Below, piece after piece: positions 14,768-28,179 of a DNA stretch of 64,000 nt. The DNA lies in contig OZ024790.1 of NCBI GenBank assembly GCA_964017065.1, forward strand, positions 2,598,631 through 2,662,630. The letters are read 5' to 3'. Numbering within the stretch: position 1 is the first letter of the stretch; every line of letters starts with the position of its first letter. The stretch is from Haliclona indistincta (lineage: Eukaryota > Porifera > Demospongiae > Haplosclerida > Chalinidae). The translations under genes were made by a program, and so were the position numbers. The notes beneath the pieces are model-generated. The model had not been told where the DNA came from. It did not search any database and was given only the letters and a program-made list of their open reading frames with translations.

Positions 14768-17587
14768 ATGGCGATGCCGCAACCAGGTGAGTGGTGTTCA
14801 TGAGTTGCATACACAATACTTCATTGAGATACTCAGCGGTAGATGACTGGCGAGAACCAGCTGGTCGTGAAGATCACAGCACAGCTGTTGTAGGAGGTGA
14901 ACTATACTTGTGGGGTGGTGGACAGAAAGGAAATCTCAAGGTGCACGACAGCGCTGAGAAACGAGCCTTTCTGTCCAATGTGGAAGTGTTCAGTGTTAGC
15001 ACTGGCCGTTGGGAGCAGCGTGCTACTAGTGGAACACCTCCTCTAGGAGTGCAGGGATACTCATGTGTTGCTGTTGGTCATGAATTGCTTTATTTTGGTG
15101 GTTGGTGTGGTCACGACCACTGTTACCACAACAGCATTCACTCGTTGAGCACCATTAGTCTGGAATGGAAGCTGCTGGCTCCAACAACATCTGAGGATGA
15201 GGTACCGATGAGAAAGTGGTGTTGCGGCATGGTGCACTTCAAGGATGAAGAGGAGGACCTCTTGTATGTAGTGGGAGGGTTTGGTCATACTGCCCCATCA
15301 TCACCACAACCCGGAGCTCAATATTCCAAGTACCATCCTGGTGTCAATACAAATGAACAGCACATTTTCTCTCTGACCACACGTGAGTGTTGTTTCAGTA
15401 GTGCTCAAAATTTATTTGTCATGCAATGATTATCTTATCTCAGATAGGTGGAGCTCACCTCAGGTCACAGGACAAGCCCCACCGCCGTGTAACCGCTTTA
15501 CAATAACAACAGTGGGAGACAAAAGAGCTTATTTGTTTGGTGGTTGGAATGGATTAACCATATTTGATGATCTGTTGTTTCTTGCCCTAGGAAGACATTC
15601 TGTGGTGAGTCTGCATGCATGTGCTTCTATATCCCATTTACTCAATTATTCTCTACTCCAATTAACTCCTTCTTTCTGTTCTTATCTTAGGACTGGGTCA
15701 ATATTAAACAACATAATATGAAATTACTGAAAGCTCTATCACTATTTGATCTAGTTGAATACATCGAGGGAAGATATGCTCATGCTGCCACTACTATCAC
15801 TGGTTCATCGTTCGTGATATTGGGAGGCATCGGTTCTGATGATTGCTGGCTGTGTGACAAAGATTTCGACCCATATAAGGTATGCACAATTAATTTTCAT
15901 TGCAATTCTATTGTACCTATAATTATTCTCAGCTGCAACTGGATGATTCTGTTGTTGGACGACAGTGTCACTCAATGTCAGTACTTCATATAGGACCACA
16001 TTGTGTGTGGTTGCTTGTGTTTGGAGGATTTCCCAATATTGCTGACACTACCATCATTGAGTTGAGTGAGTACAGCTATACTTATGTCATGTATCAAGGC
16101 TAATTTTATAACCATATCGAATTGTGTTTTCAATGTAGCAAAAACCTGTAATTATTGGAGAGTAGAAAGGGTTATTAAGAAAGGCGCACTATGTAACTGC
16201 ACTATTGCACAGCGTGCTAAAAGAAATAGGAGATATGATATTCATACCTTACAAAGGCATCAAGTGAGTGGAACTGTATTATGTAGCTAAAGTTATATGA
16301 CATAGCTATACAGGTGAATGAGCAAGCTGTTAGAGTAAAGGATCGTCAAATTCAGCAGCTACAGCAACAGCTAGAACGGTCAATGATTATGTCTCAGGAA
16401 GCCATTCAGGCTTTGAACATGAGAGTTCAAGAAACAGAGCAGTGCATTAGAATGAAAGAGCTAGAGGTTAGCCATTATAATTTTTTTTTATATAGTTCTA
16501 TGCAAAATCTTCAATTGAATAATTTGCAGCTACAAGAGGCTATCCTAGCTTTAGAACACTCATATCAGAACACCAGAGAGATGGAGACTGAGAATCGGCA
16601 ACTTATGAAAAAACTAGACCAATCAATGGCTATGTCGCAGGAAGCAATTCATACTGCTAACAGAAGGACAGAGGAAGCTCATCAGAGAACAAGAGAGAAA
16701 GAAGAAGAGAATCAGAACCTACAAGATCAAGTACAACAGCTGCAAGAACAAGTAAGCTGGTACCATAACTCGCTGTAAGGTGCATTAGATACACTTTCCT
16801 TCCTCATTCTTCATAGCTTGTAAGTGAGCACTGGGTAGTGAGAAGAGATGAGATTGACATGACAGAGGAGGAGCTTGGCAGAGGAGGCTGGGGAGTGGTG
16901 AAAGTGGCTAACTTCAGAGGCTTACGAGTGGCTGCTAAGTGTCTCCATCGAGTGCTCATCTCTCATTATAACCGTCGAAAATTCTCGCGAGAAATGAGCA
17001 TTGCTGCCAAGCTACGTCATCCTAACTTGTTGCTGTTCATTGGTGCCACTATAGAGGGAGAGCCAGTGATAATCACAGAGCTAATGCCCACCAGTCTGCG
17101 TAAGGAGCTGGAGAAGGGAAAGCTGGCCAATGATCAAATCATCATTATCAGTCGAGATGTAGCATGTGGTCTCAACTACATGCACCAGTCTAAACCACAC
17201 CCCATTATCCATCGTGACATAAGCAGTGGGAATGTACTCTTAGAGCCACTCCCCAATGGCTGGAGGGCCAAGATCTCTGACTATGGATCAGCTAACTTTA
17301 ACAATCAGATTGCCTCTACTATCGGACCAGGCTCCCCAGCCTATGCTGCTCCTGAGTCTCGCTATCCTGATGACCACACTACCAAGATGGACGTTTTCAG
17401 TTTAGGTGTTCTAATGGTGGAGATGTGTCTTAACGAACTTCCTGAGGATACAGCCAGCCATAGAGATGCTCAGATTGAACGCATTTTGTGGCATGATATG
17501 GTTGAACTAATCAGATGGTGTATCAGTGATCAACCAGTTGGTCGTCCTAATGCTAGTGACATTATGTCTGAACTAGACAAGTTCTAA
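14768..17587 (+). CDS. Kelch / coiled-coil / TKL-like kinase, copy 1
   Basis: Nine exons join in frame to 772 aa: 14768-14786, 14837-15382, 15444-15604, 15691-15879, 15933-16065, 16139-16263, 16314-16466, 16530-16751, 16817-17587. Exon 1 is only MAMPQP. Exons 2-5 encode six kelch blades, each with the GG doublet (YLWGGG, LYFGGWC, YVVGGFG, YLFGGWN, VILGGIG, LVFGGFP). Exons 7-8 are a Gln/Glu-rich coiled coil. The last exon is a 249-residue kinase: glycine loop LGRGGWGVV, catalytic Lys in VAAKCLH, HPNLLLFIGA typical of TKL kinases, HRDISSGN, DYG in place of DFG, and APE. No signal peptide or membrane helix is seen, so it should be cytosolic. Ligand and substrate are unknown. First of six tandem copies. 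Confidence 0.92.
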
Positions 17588-17837
17588 CATTCATAATCAA
17601 AATATTTATTGCTTTGGACAGTCAGTGATGCTATGATGCATACAGAATCCGAGAGTACTATTACAATCTGTATTTTAATTTAATGACGTTAATTTTATGC
17701 AATTTTCACTCTAGACTGACTTCTTTGAGACAAAATTTTTGCCCTTGAATCGATAGAAATTTACATTACAGACGTTTTAAAACTGTTATGGGTGTGAGGG
17801 AAGTTGCTGTTATGCAGAATGAATAGAGAGAGTCCAT

Positions 17838-17985
17838 TGGTCATGAAGATCACAGCACAGCTGTTGTTGGAGGTGAACAAAAAATAATCAGAGCTCAATG
17901 TTAGCGCTGTTCGATGGGAACAGTGTGCACGTGCTACTAGAGGAACACCTTCACTAGGAGTGCAGGGATACTCCTGTGTTGCTGA
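17838..17985 (+). pseudogene. Decayed kelch exon 2 fragment, spacer 1
   Basis: Matches the start and middle of kelch exon 2 (GGTCATGAAGATCACAGCAC, then GTGGAACACC-like and GGAGTGCAGGGATACTC blocks) with deletions and frame breaks. It has no splice context. It is a footprint of an older copy between kelch-kinase 1 and 2. Confidence 0.85.
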
Positions 17986-18589
17986 ATTTTTTCAGGCAAG
18001 AAACCATATTTGCTTGCTTGTGAGTGGGCGGGGTGTTCCGTAACCTTAACATTAGATAAGGTGTAGAACTGTTTTCTTTTTTTGACTAGTTTGTCCACAG
18101 CTGATTCAGCAAGATGTGTCACGGTACACCTGTAACAGCAAAGTAACATATTTGCAGCAGACGAGTTGAATACCAGCTCCACCCTCATAGCTTAATATTA
18201 TTTTGACAGAGTTGAAGTCAAAAACTAGAGTTCTAATGAACACATACCCGTACGCTGAGCTAAGAGACTACTCAAGCATTACTGCAACATGCTCGCTGCA
18301 GCTAGTCCATAGACAGCTCCAGATAAATTGATGATAGCATAGCTACCATATATGCACTAACAGGTGATTGGCATATCACAGAAGGTCTCAAGAAAGACTA
18401 ATACTTTATGATCAAAGGCCTCAAAGAAGTTTAATGGCTCCGACGTACAGTACATGTCAGACTGAGTGAGGACATCGATATGGATAGGAGGCTCAATACA
18501 TGTCGAGTGATACAATGGAACTAAAACCAAAGATGGTTGCATTGAAATGACGCATTCCTACAGAGTAGAGATATTTTAGCCCCTGAAAT

Positions 18590-18970
18590 GCGTGTGGCTA
18601 TACTCACTGCATGTAGTAATACAATACAGTCAGTTTACACATGTGTACTACTTTAATTTCATGCCTACCTGTAATAACCATTCAACACTACAATTATGCA
18701 CGGTATTGATTAACAACATCTACTTCAAAGCATACAAGCTATTTGTCACAAAATACATGTACAGTGATATTTTACAGTAGTAATTTACACAGATACTCAG
18801 AATTTTACCCTGTGTTGCTTGGAATGAACGTACCTCAGATCAATCGCTACAACTCTGTATTCTTCAGCAAATTCTTTTATTTTAGTTGATGACACCATGA
18901 AAACCAAAACTGTGAACATCAAGAGATACCAGTATTATGCGTAAAAAAATAATAGTGAGAGCTTGAAATA
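18590..18970 (-). pseudogene. Relic of hydrolase copy 3 (exon 3 and introns), spacer 1
   Basis: Homologous to 13780-14170 of hydrolase copy 3, including its exon 3 at 18831-18910. A short insertion after CAACTAAAA creates an in-frame stop, and GC has become AC in the Trp-Arg codons. Exons 1 and 2 of the hydrolase are deleted, so the relic joins directly to the promoter block before kelch-kinase 2. Confidence 0.85.
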
Positions 18971-19223
18971 TTTTTGACTGAGAGAGATATAGAGAGATCT
19001 AGTCCGAGAGACCCCGATAGAAAGCTTGAGATCGCGTGATGTAGCTTAATGATCTCTTGCAATTAGCCTCAGGCAAATGAGGCAATAAGATTGCGCATCT
19101 AGGCGAGGAGAGCTTTATAAAAGTGAGGTATTTATTTTATTATCAATGCTGCAATTAGCCCCTCCCACTCTTTCAACATTTAATTTTATGAGCCCGCCCT
19201 TGAGCTAGCTCTGCGACTCAAGT

Positions 19224-22041
19224 ATGGCGATGCCGCAACCAGGTGAGTGTGTTTATGAGCTGCATACACAGTACTTCATTGAGATACTCAGCGGTGGATG
19301 ACTGGCGAGAACCAGCTGGTCGTGAAGATCACAGCACAGCTGTTGTAGGAGGTGAACTATACTTGTGGGGAGGTGGACAGAAAGGAAATCTCAAGGTTCA
19401 TGACAGCGCTGAAAAACGAGCCTTTCTGTCCAATGTGGAAGTGTTCAGTGTTAGCACTGGCCGTTGGGAGCAGCGTGCTACTAGTGGAACACCTCCTCTA
19501 GGAGTGCAGGGATACTCATGTGTTGCTGTTGGTCATGAATTGCTATATTTTGGTGGTTGGTGTGGTCACGACCACTGTTACCACAACAGCATTCACTCGT
19601 TGAGCACCACTAGTCTGGAATGGAAGATGCTGGATCCAACAACATCTGATGGTGAGGTACCGATGAGAAAGTGGTGTTGCGGCATGGTGCACTTCAAGGA
19701 TGAAGAGGAAGACTTATTGTATGTAGTGGGTGGGTTTGGTCATACTGCCCCATCATCACCACAACCCGGAGCTCAATATTCAAAGTACCATCCTGGTGTC
19801 AATACAAATGAACAGCACATTTTCTCTCTGACCACACGTGAGTGTTGTTTCGGTAGTGCTCCAAATTTAGTTGTCATGCAATGATTATCTCAGGTAGGTG
19901 GAGTTCACCTCAGGTCACAGGACCACCCCCTCCGCCCTGTAATCGCTTTACAATAACAACAGTGGGAGACAAAAGAGCTTATCTGTTTGGTGGATGGAGT
20001 GGATTAACCATTTTAGATGATCTGTTTTTTCTTGCCCTAGGAAGACATTCTGTGGTGAGTGTGCTTCCACATACTGTTTTAATTACTCAATTATTATTAT
20101 TATACTGTTATTCTCTACTCCTCCTTTCTGTTCTTATCTTAGAAGTGGGTCAATATTAGACAACATAATATTAAGAAATTTCTAAAAGACCCAATGTATT
20201 ATGACTACCCTGAGGGAAGATATGCTCATGCTGCCACTAGCATCACTGGTTCATTGTTTGTGATATTGGGAGGCATCGGTTCTGATGATTGCTGGCTGTG
20301 CGGCAAAGTTTTCGACTCATATAAGGTATGCATAATCATTGCAATTATAATATACTGACGTATAACTATTCTCAGCTGCAACTGGATGGTTCAGTTACTG
20401 GTAGACAGTATCACTCAATGTCAGCACTTCATATAGGACCACGATGTGTGTGGTTGCTTGTGTTTGGAGGATATCCAAATATTGCTGACACTATCATCAT
20501 TGAGTTGAGTGAGTACAGAGCTATACTTATGTCATGTATCAAGGCTAAATTTAGCGTACCAATTGTATTTTCCAACTGTATTTTCAATGCAGCCAAATCT
20601 TGGTATAATTCTTGGAGAATAGCAAGGGTAATTAAGAAAGGCGCAATATGTAAAAGAACTATTGCACAGCTAGCTAAACGAGATAGGAGAGATGATATTC
20701 ATACCTTACAAAGGCATCAGGTCAGTGACACTTTATTATGTAGCTATAGTTATATGATATAGCTATACAGGTGAATGAGCAAGCTGTTAGAGAGAAGGAT
20801 CATCAAATTCAGCAGCTACAGCAACAGCTAGAGCAGTCAATGATTATGTCTCAGGAAGCCATTCAAGCTTTGAACAAGAGAGTTGAAGAAACAGAGCAGT
20901 GCAATAGAATGAAAGACCTAGAGGTTAGTATTAAACTATTATAGCTATCTGCAAAATGAATAATTTGCAGCTACAAGAGGCTATTCTAGCTCTAGAACAC
21001 TCATATCAGAATACCAGAGAGAAGGAGACTGAGAATCGGCAACTTCTGCAACAAATAGACCAATCAATGGCTATGTCGCAGGAAGTCATTCATGCTGCAA
21101 ACAGAAGGACAGAGGAAGCTCATCAGAGAACAAGAGAAAAAGAAGAGGAGAATCAGAACCTACAAGATCAAGTGCAACAGCTGCAAGAACAAGTAAGCTG
21201 GTGCCATAACATCTATGGCTCGCTGTAAGGTGCCGGCATTAGTTAAACTTTACTTCCTCATTCTTCATAGCTTGTAAGTGAGCACTGGGTAGTGAGAAGA
21301 TATGAGGTGGACATTACAGAGGAGGAGCTTGGCAGAGGAGGCTGGGGAGTGGTGAAAGTGGCTAACTTCAGAGGCTTACGAGTGGCTGCTAAGTGTCTCC
21401 ATCGAGTGCTCATCTCTCATTATAACCGTCGAAAATACTCGCGAGAAATGAATATTGCTGCCAAGCTACGTCATCCTAACCTGTTGCTGTTCATTGGTGC
21501 CACTATAGAGGGAGAGCCAATGATAATCACAGAGCTAATGCCCACCAGTCTGCGTAAAGAGTTGGAAGAGAAAAAGCTGGCCAATGATCAAATCATCATT
21601 ATCAGTCGAGATGTAGCATGTGGTCTCAACTACATGCACCAGTCTAAACCACACCCCATCATCCATTGTGACATCAGCAGTGGGAATGTACTCTTAGAGC
21701 CACTCCCCAATGGCTGGAGGGCCAAGATCTCTGACTACGGATCAGCTAACTTTAACAATCAGATTGCCTCTACTATCGGACCAGGTTCTCCGGCCTATGC
21801 TGCTCCTGAGTCTCGCTATCCTGATGACCACACTACCAAGATGGACGTTTTCAGTTTAGGTGTTCTAATGGTGGAAATGTGTCTTAACGAACTTCCTGAG
21901 GATACAGCCAGCCATAGAGATGCTCAGATTGAACGTATTCTGTGGCATGATATGGCTGAACTAATCAGATGGTGTATCAGTGATCAACCAGCTGATCGTC
22001 CTAATGCTAGTGACATTATGACTGAACTAGACAAGTTCTAA
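19224..22041 (+). CDS. Kelch / coiled-coil / TKL-like kinase, copy 2
   Basis: Same nine-exon plan as copy 1, with all splice sites present; the kinase exon is 21271-22041. It has six kelch blades, then the basic exon 6 (VIKKGAICKRTIAQLAKRDRR), coiled coil and kinase. Exon 4 differs most: after INRQH-type sequence it reads IKKFLKDPMYYDYPEG instead of MKLLKALSLFDLVEYIEG. In the kinase, the catalytic-loop Arg is lost (HCDISSGN instead of HRDISSGN), so it is a non-RD kinase, while the Asp and Asn remain. The activation segment still starts DYG. No stop or frameshift is seen. Activity may be altered but is not excluded. Confidence 0.92.
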
Positions 22042-22297
22042 CATTCATAATCAAATAATTATTGCTTTGGACAGTCAGTGATGCTATGCAGACAGAATTC
22101 GAAAGTACTATTACAATGAGATTCTGTATTTTTAATATTGTTCATTGTTTTTAATTATGCAATTGTCACTCTAGACTGAATTCTTTTAGACAAAATTTTG
22201 CCCTAGAATCGATAGAATCTTTCATTACAGTCGCTTTAAAATTGTTTAGCTGCGAGGGAAATTGCTGTTATGCAGAATGAATGGAGGGAGCCCATTG

Positions 22298-22463
22298 GTT
22301 GTGAAGATCACAGCACAGCTGTTGTTGGAGGTGAACAGTACTTGTGGGGCGGTGGACATAAAGTAATCAGAGCTCAATGTTAGCGCTGTTCGATGGGAGC
22401 AGTGTGCACGTGCTGCTAGTGGAACACCTTCACTAGGAGTGCAGGGATACTCCTGTATTGCAG
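22298..22463 (+). pseudogene. Decayed kelch exon 2 fragment, spacer 2
   Basis: Longer version of the fragment in spacer 1: it keeps GGTGAACAGTACTTGTGGGG (first kelch blade) and the GGAGTGCAGGGATACTC block, with the middle of the exon deleted and the frame broken. Confidence 0.85.
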
Positions 22464-23079
22464 ATTTTTTTTCAGGCATGAAACCATGCATATTTGCTTG
22501 CTTGTGGGTGGGCGGGGTGTCCCGTAACCTCAACATTAGACAAGATGTAGAACAGTTTTCTTTTTTTGACTAGTTTGTCCACAGCTGATTCAGCAAGATG
22601 TGTCACGGTACACCTGTAGCAGCAAAGTAACTTATTTGCAGCAGACGAGTTGAATACCAGCTCCACCCTCGTAGCTTAATATTATTTTTGACAGAGTTGA
22701 AGTAAAAAACTAGAGTTCTAATGAACACATACCCGTACGCTGAGCTAAGAGACTACTCCAGCATTACTGCAACATGCACGCTGCAGCTAGTCCATAGACA
22801 GCTCCAGATAAATTGATGATAGCATAGCTACCATATATGCACTACCTGGTGATTGGCATATCACAGAAGGTCTCAAAAAGGACTAATACCAATTATGATC
22901 AAAGGCCTCGAAGTTGTTTAATGGCTCTGACGTACAGTACATGTCAGACTGAGTGAGGACATCGATATGGATAGGAGGCTCAATACATGTCGAGTGATAC
23001 AATGGAACTAAAACCAATCACTGAAAGATGGTTGCATTGAAATGACGCATTCCTACAGAGTATAGATATTTTAGCACCT

Positions 23080-23470
23080 GAAATGCGTGTGGCTATACTC
23101 ACTGCATGTAGTAATACAATACAGTCAGTTTACACATGTGTACTACTTTAATTTCATGCCTACATGCAATAACCATTCAACACTACAATTATGCACGGTA
23201 TTGATTAACAACATCTATTTCAAAGCATACAAGCTATTTGTCACAAAATACATGTACAGTGATATTTTACAGTAGTAATTTACACAGATACTCAGAATTT
23301 TACCCTGTGTTGCTTGGAATGAACGTACCTCAGATCAATCGCTACAACTCTGTATTCTTCAGCAAATTCTTTTATTTTAGTTGATGACACCATGAAAACC
23401 AAAACTGTGAACATCAAGAGATACCAGTATTATGTGTAAAAAACTAATAATGAGAGCTTGAAATATTTTT
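23080..23470 (-). pseudogene. Relic of hydrolase copy 3, spacer 2
   Basis: Same relic as in spacer 1, with hydrolase exon 3 remains at about 23326-23405 and the same inserted ATTTT-type stop. It shows that the relic was part of the amplified unit. Confidence 0.85.
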
Positions 23471-23718
23471 GACTGAGAGAGATATAGAGAGATCTAGTCG
23501 GAGAGACCCCGATAGAAAGCTTGAGATCGCGTGATGTAGCTTAATGATCTCTTGCAATTAGCCTCAGGCAAATGAGGCAATAAGATTGCGCATCTAGACG
23601 AGGAGAGCTTTATAAAAGTGAGGTATTTATTTTATTATCAATGCTGCAATTAGCCCCTCCCACTCTTTCAACATTTAATTTTATGAGCCCGCCCTTGAGC
23701 TAGCTCTGCGACTCAAGT

Positions 23719-26524
23719 ATGGCGATGTCGCAACCAGGTGAGTGTGTTTATGAGCTGCATACACGATACTTCATTGAGATATTCAGCGGTGGATGACTGG
23801 CGAGAACCCGCTGGTCGTGAAGATCACAGCACAGCTGTTGTAGGAGGTGAACTATACTTGTGGGGAGGTGGGCAGAAAGGAAATCTCAAGGTTCATGACA
23901 GCGCTGAAAAACGAGCCTTTCTGTCCAATGTGGAAGTGTTCAGTGTTAGTACTGCTCGTTGGGAGCAGCGTGCTACTAGTGGAACACCTCCACTGGGAGT
24001 GCAGGGATACTCATGTGTTGCTGTTGGTCATGAATTGCTATATTTTGGTGGTTGGTGTGGTCACGACCACTGTTACCACAACAGCATTCACTCATTGAGC
24101 ACCACTAGTCTGGAATGGAAGATGCTGGCTCCAACAACATCTGAGGGTGAGGTACCGATGAGAAAGTGGTGTTGCGGCATGGTGCACTTCAAGGATGAAG
24201 AGGAAGACTTATTGTATGTAGTGGGTGGGTTTGGTCATACTGCCCCATCATCACCACAACCTGGAGCTCAATATTCAAAGTACCATCCTGGTGTTAATAC
24301 AAATGAACAGCACATTTTCTCTCTGAACACACGTGAGTGTTGTTTCAGTAGTGCTCCAAATTTAGTTGTCATGCAATGATTATCTCAGATAGGTGGAGTT
24401 CACCTCAGGTCACAGGACAAGCCCCTCCGCCGTGTAATCGCTTTACAATAACAACAGTGGGAGACAAAGAAGCTATTATGTTTGGTGGTTGGAGTGGATT
24501 AACTGTTTTAGATGAAATGTTTTTTCTTGCCCTGGGAAGAAATTCTGTGGTGAGTCTGCATGCATTTGGTTCCACATCCTGTTTACTCAATTATTATGGT
24601 TATTCTCTTCTCCTTCAATTTTTCTGTTCTTATCTTAGATCTGGATCAATATTACACAACATATTGATTTACCACTAGTGAAAGAATCAATTGACTACCC
24701 TGAGAGAAGATATGCTCATGCTGCCACTAATATTACTGGTTCATTGTTCGTGATATTGGGAGGCATCGGTTCTGATGATTGCTGGCTGTGTGGCAAAGCT
24801 TTCGACCCATGCAAGGTATGTATAATTTATTTTTCATTGCAATTCTATTGTACCTGTAACTATTCTCAGCTGCAACTGGATGATTCAGTTGCTGGTCGAC
24901 AGTGTCACTCAATGTCAGCACTTCATATAGGACCACGATGTGTGTGGTTGCTTTTGTTTGGAGGATATCCAAATATTGCTGACACTACCATCATTGAGCT
25001 GAGTGAGTACAGAGCTATACTTATGTTATGTATCAAGGCTAAATTTAGCGTACCAATTGTGTTTTCTAACTGTATTTTCAATGCAGCCAAAACTTGGCAT
25101 AATTCTTGGACAGTAGAAAGGGTTATTAAGAAAGGCGCACTATGTAGCAGCACTATTGTACAGCGAGCTAAAAGAAATAGGAGAGATGATATTCATACCT
25201 TACAAAGGCATCAGGTGAATGAAACCGTATTATGTAGCTAAAGTTATATGACATACAATACAGGTGAATGAGCAAGCTGTTAGAGAGAAGGATCGTAACA
25301 TTCAGCAGACACAGCAACAGCTAGAACAGTCAATGATTATGTCTCAAGAAGCCATTCAGGCTTTGAACAGGAGAGTTGAAGAAACAGAGCAGTGCATTAG
25401 AATGAAAGAGCTAGAGGTTAGCTATTATAGTTCTTTGCAAAATCTTCAATTGAATAATTTGCAGCTACAAGAGGCTATCCTAGCTCTAGAACACTCATGT
25501 CAGAATACCAGAGAGAAGGAGACTGAGAATCGGCAACTTCTGAAACAACTAGACCAATCAATGGCTATGTCGCAGGAGGCCATTCATGCAGCAAACAGAA
25601 GGGCAGAGGAAGCTCATCAGAGAACAAGAGAGAAAGAAGAGGAGAATCAGAACCTACAAGATCAAGTGCAACAGCTGCAAGAACAAGTAAGCCGGTGCCT
25701 ATATGGCTCGCTGTAAGGTGCATTAGTTACACTTTTTTCCTCATTCTCCATAGCTTGTAAGTGAGCACTGGGTAGTGAGAAGGGATGAGGTGGACATTAC
25801 AGAGGAGGAGCTTGGCAGAGGAGGCTGGGGAGTGGTGAAAGTGGCTAACTTCAGATGCTTACGAGTGGCTGCTAAGTGTCTCCATCGAGTGCTCATCTCT
25901 CATTATAACCGTCGAAAATTCTCGCGAGAAATGAGTATTGCTGCCAAGCTACATCATCCTAACCTGTTGCTGTTCATTGGTGCCACTATAGAGGGAGAGC
26001 CAGTGATAATCACAGAGCTAATGCCCACCAGTCTGCGTAAGGAGCTGGAGAAGAAAAAGCTGGCCAATGATCATATCATCACTATCTGTCGAGATGTGTC
26101 CTGTGGTCTCAACTACATGCACCAGTCTAAACCACACCCCATTATCCATCGTGACATCAGCAGTGGGAATGTACTCTTAGAGCCACTCCCCAATGGCTGG
26201 AGGGCCAAGATCTCTGACTATGGATCAGCTAACTTTAACAACCAAATTGCCTCTACTATCGGACCAGGCTCCCCAGCCTATGCTGCTCCAGAGTCTCGCT
26301 ATCCTGATGATCACACTACCAAGATGGACATTTTCAGCTTGGGTGTTCTAATGGTGGAAATGTGTCTTAACGAACTTCCTGAGGATACAGCAAGCCATAG
26401 AGATGCTCAGATTGAACGTATTTTGTGGCATTATATGGCCGAACTAATCAGATGGTGTATCAGTGATCAACCAGCTGATCGTCCTAATGCTAGTGACATT
26501 ATGTCTGAACTAGACAAGTTCTAA
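23719..26524 (+). CDS. Kelch / coiled-coil / TKL-like kinase, copy 3
   Basis: Nine exons as in copy 1; the kinase exon is 25754-26524. Exon 1 reads MAMSQP. Distinctive changes are STARWEQ in blade 2, DKEAIMFGGWSG and LDEMFFLALGRNS in blade 4, and the exon 4 loop HIDLPLVKESIDYPER. The kinase has FRCLRVAAK, where a Cys replaces Gly two residues past the glycine loop strand, plus intact HRDISSGN and DYG. All exons are open. Confidence 0.92.
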
Positions 26525-26776
26525 CATTCATAATCAAAATATTTACTGCTTTGGACAGTCAGTGATGCTATGATGCATACAGAATCCGAGAGTACTATTA
26601 CAATCTGTATTTTAATTTAATGACGTTAATTTTATGCAATTTTCACTCTAGACTGACTTCTTTGAGACAAAATTTTTGCCCTTGAATCGATAGAAATTTA
26701 CATTACAGACGTTTTAAAACTGTTATGGGTGTGAGGGAAGTTGCTGTTATGCAGAATGAATAGAGAGAGTCCATTG

Positions 26777-26920
26777 GTCATGAAGATCACAGCACAGCTG
26801 TTGTTGGAGGTGAACAAAAAATAATCAGAGCTCAATGTTAGCGCTGTTCGATGGGAACAGTGTGCACGTGCTACTAGTGGAACACCTTCACTAGGAGTGC
26901 AGGGATACTCATGTGTAGCA
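26777..26920 (+). pseudogene. Decayed kelch exon 2 fragment, spacer 3
   Basis: Nearly identical to the spacer 1 fragment (17838-17985), including the deletion to GTGAACAAAAAATAATC. Spacers 1, 3 and 4 therefore share a more recent origin with each other than with spacer 2. Confidence 0.85.
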
Positions 26921-27544
26921 GATTTTTTTTCAGGCATGAAACCATATTTGCTTGCTTGTGAGTGGGTGGGGTGTCCTGTAACCTTAACATTAGACAAGAT
27001 GTAGAACAGTTTTCTTTTTTTGACTAGTTTGTCCACAGCTGATTCAGCTAGGTACGTCACGGTACACCTGTAGCAGCAAAGTAACATATTTGCAGCAGAC
27101 GAGTTGAATACCAGCTCCACCCTCATAGCTCAATATTATTTTGACAGAGTTGAAGTCAAAAACTAGAGTTCTTATGAACACATACCCGTATGCTGAGCTA
27201 AGAGACTACTCCAGCATTACTGCAACATGCATGCTGCAGCTAGTCCATAGACAGCTCCAGATAAATTGATGATAGCATAGCTACCATATATGCACTACCA
27301 GGTGATTGGCATATCACAGAAGGTCTCAAAAAGGACTAATACCAATTATGATCAAAGGCCTCGAAGTTGTTTAATGGCTCTGACGTACAGTACATGTCAG
27401 ACTGAGTGAGGACATCGATATGGATAGGAGGCTCAATACATGTCGAGTGATACAATGGAACTAAAACCATTCACTGAAAGATGGTTGCATTGAAAGAGGG
27501 TTACATTGAAATGACGCATTCCTACAGAGTAGAGATATTTTAGC

Positions 27545-27935
27545 CCCTGAAATGCGTGTGGCTATACTCACTGCATGTAGTAATACAATACAGTCAGTTT
27601 ACACATGTGTACTACTTTAATTTCATGCCTACCTGTAATAACCATTCAACACTACAATTATGCACGGTATTGATTAACAACATCTATTTCAAAGCATACA
27701 AGCTATTTGTCACAAAATACATGTACAGTGATATTTTACATTAGTAATTTACACAGATACTCAGAATTTTACCCTGTGTTGCTTGGAATGAACGTACCTC
27801 AGATCAATCGCTACAACTCTGTATTCTTCAGCAAATTCTTTTATTTTAGTTGATGACACCATGAAAACCAAAACTGTGAACATCAAGAGATACCAGTATT
27901 ATGTGTAAAAAAATAATAATGAGAGCTTGCAATAT
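27545..27935 (-). pseudogene. Relic of hydrolase copy 3, spacer 3
   Basis: As in spacers 1 and 2; hydrolase exon 3 remains at about 27795-27874, broken by the same small insertion. Confidence 0.85.
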
Positions 27936-28179
27936 TTTTGACTGAGAGAGATATAGAGAGATCTAGTCGGAGAGACCCCGATAGAAAGCTTGAGATCGCG
28001 TGATGTAGCTTAATGATCTCTTGCAATTAGCCTCAGGCAAATGAGGCAATAAGATTGCGCATCTAGGCGAGGAGAGCTTTATAAAAGTGAGGTAATTATC
28101 AATGCTGCAATTAGCCCCTCCCACTCTTTCAACATTTAATTTTATGAGCCCGCCCTTGAGCTAGCTCCGCGACTCAAGT

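Noticed and set aside
18592..18780. 62-aa frame repeated at 23087, 27556 and 32137
   Set aside because: It is conserved only because the spacer was duplicated; it overlaps the intron part of the hydrolase relic in antisense and has no known domain.
23847..24098. Second frame inside kelch exon 2 (also at 28308 and 32891)
   Set aside because: It is an out-of-frame shadow of the conserved kelch coding sequence.
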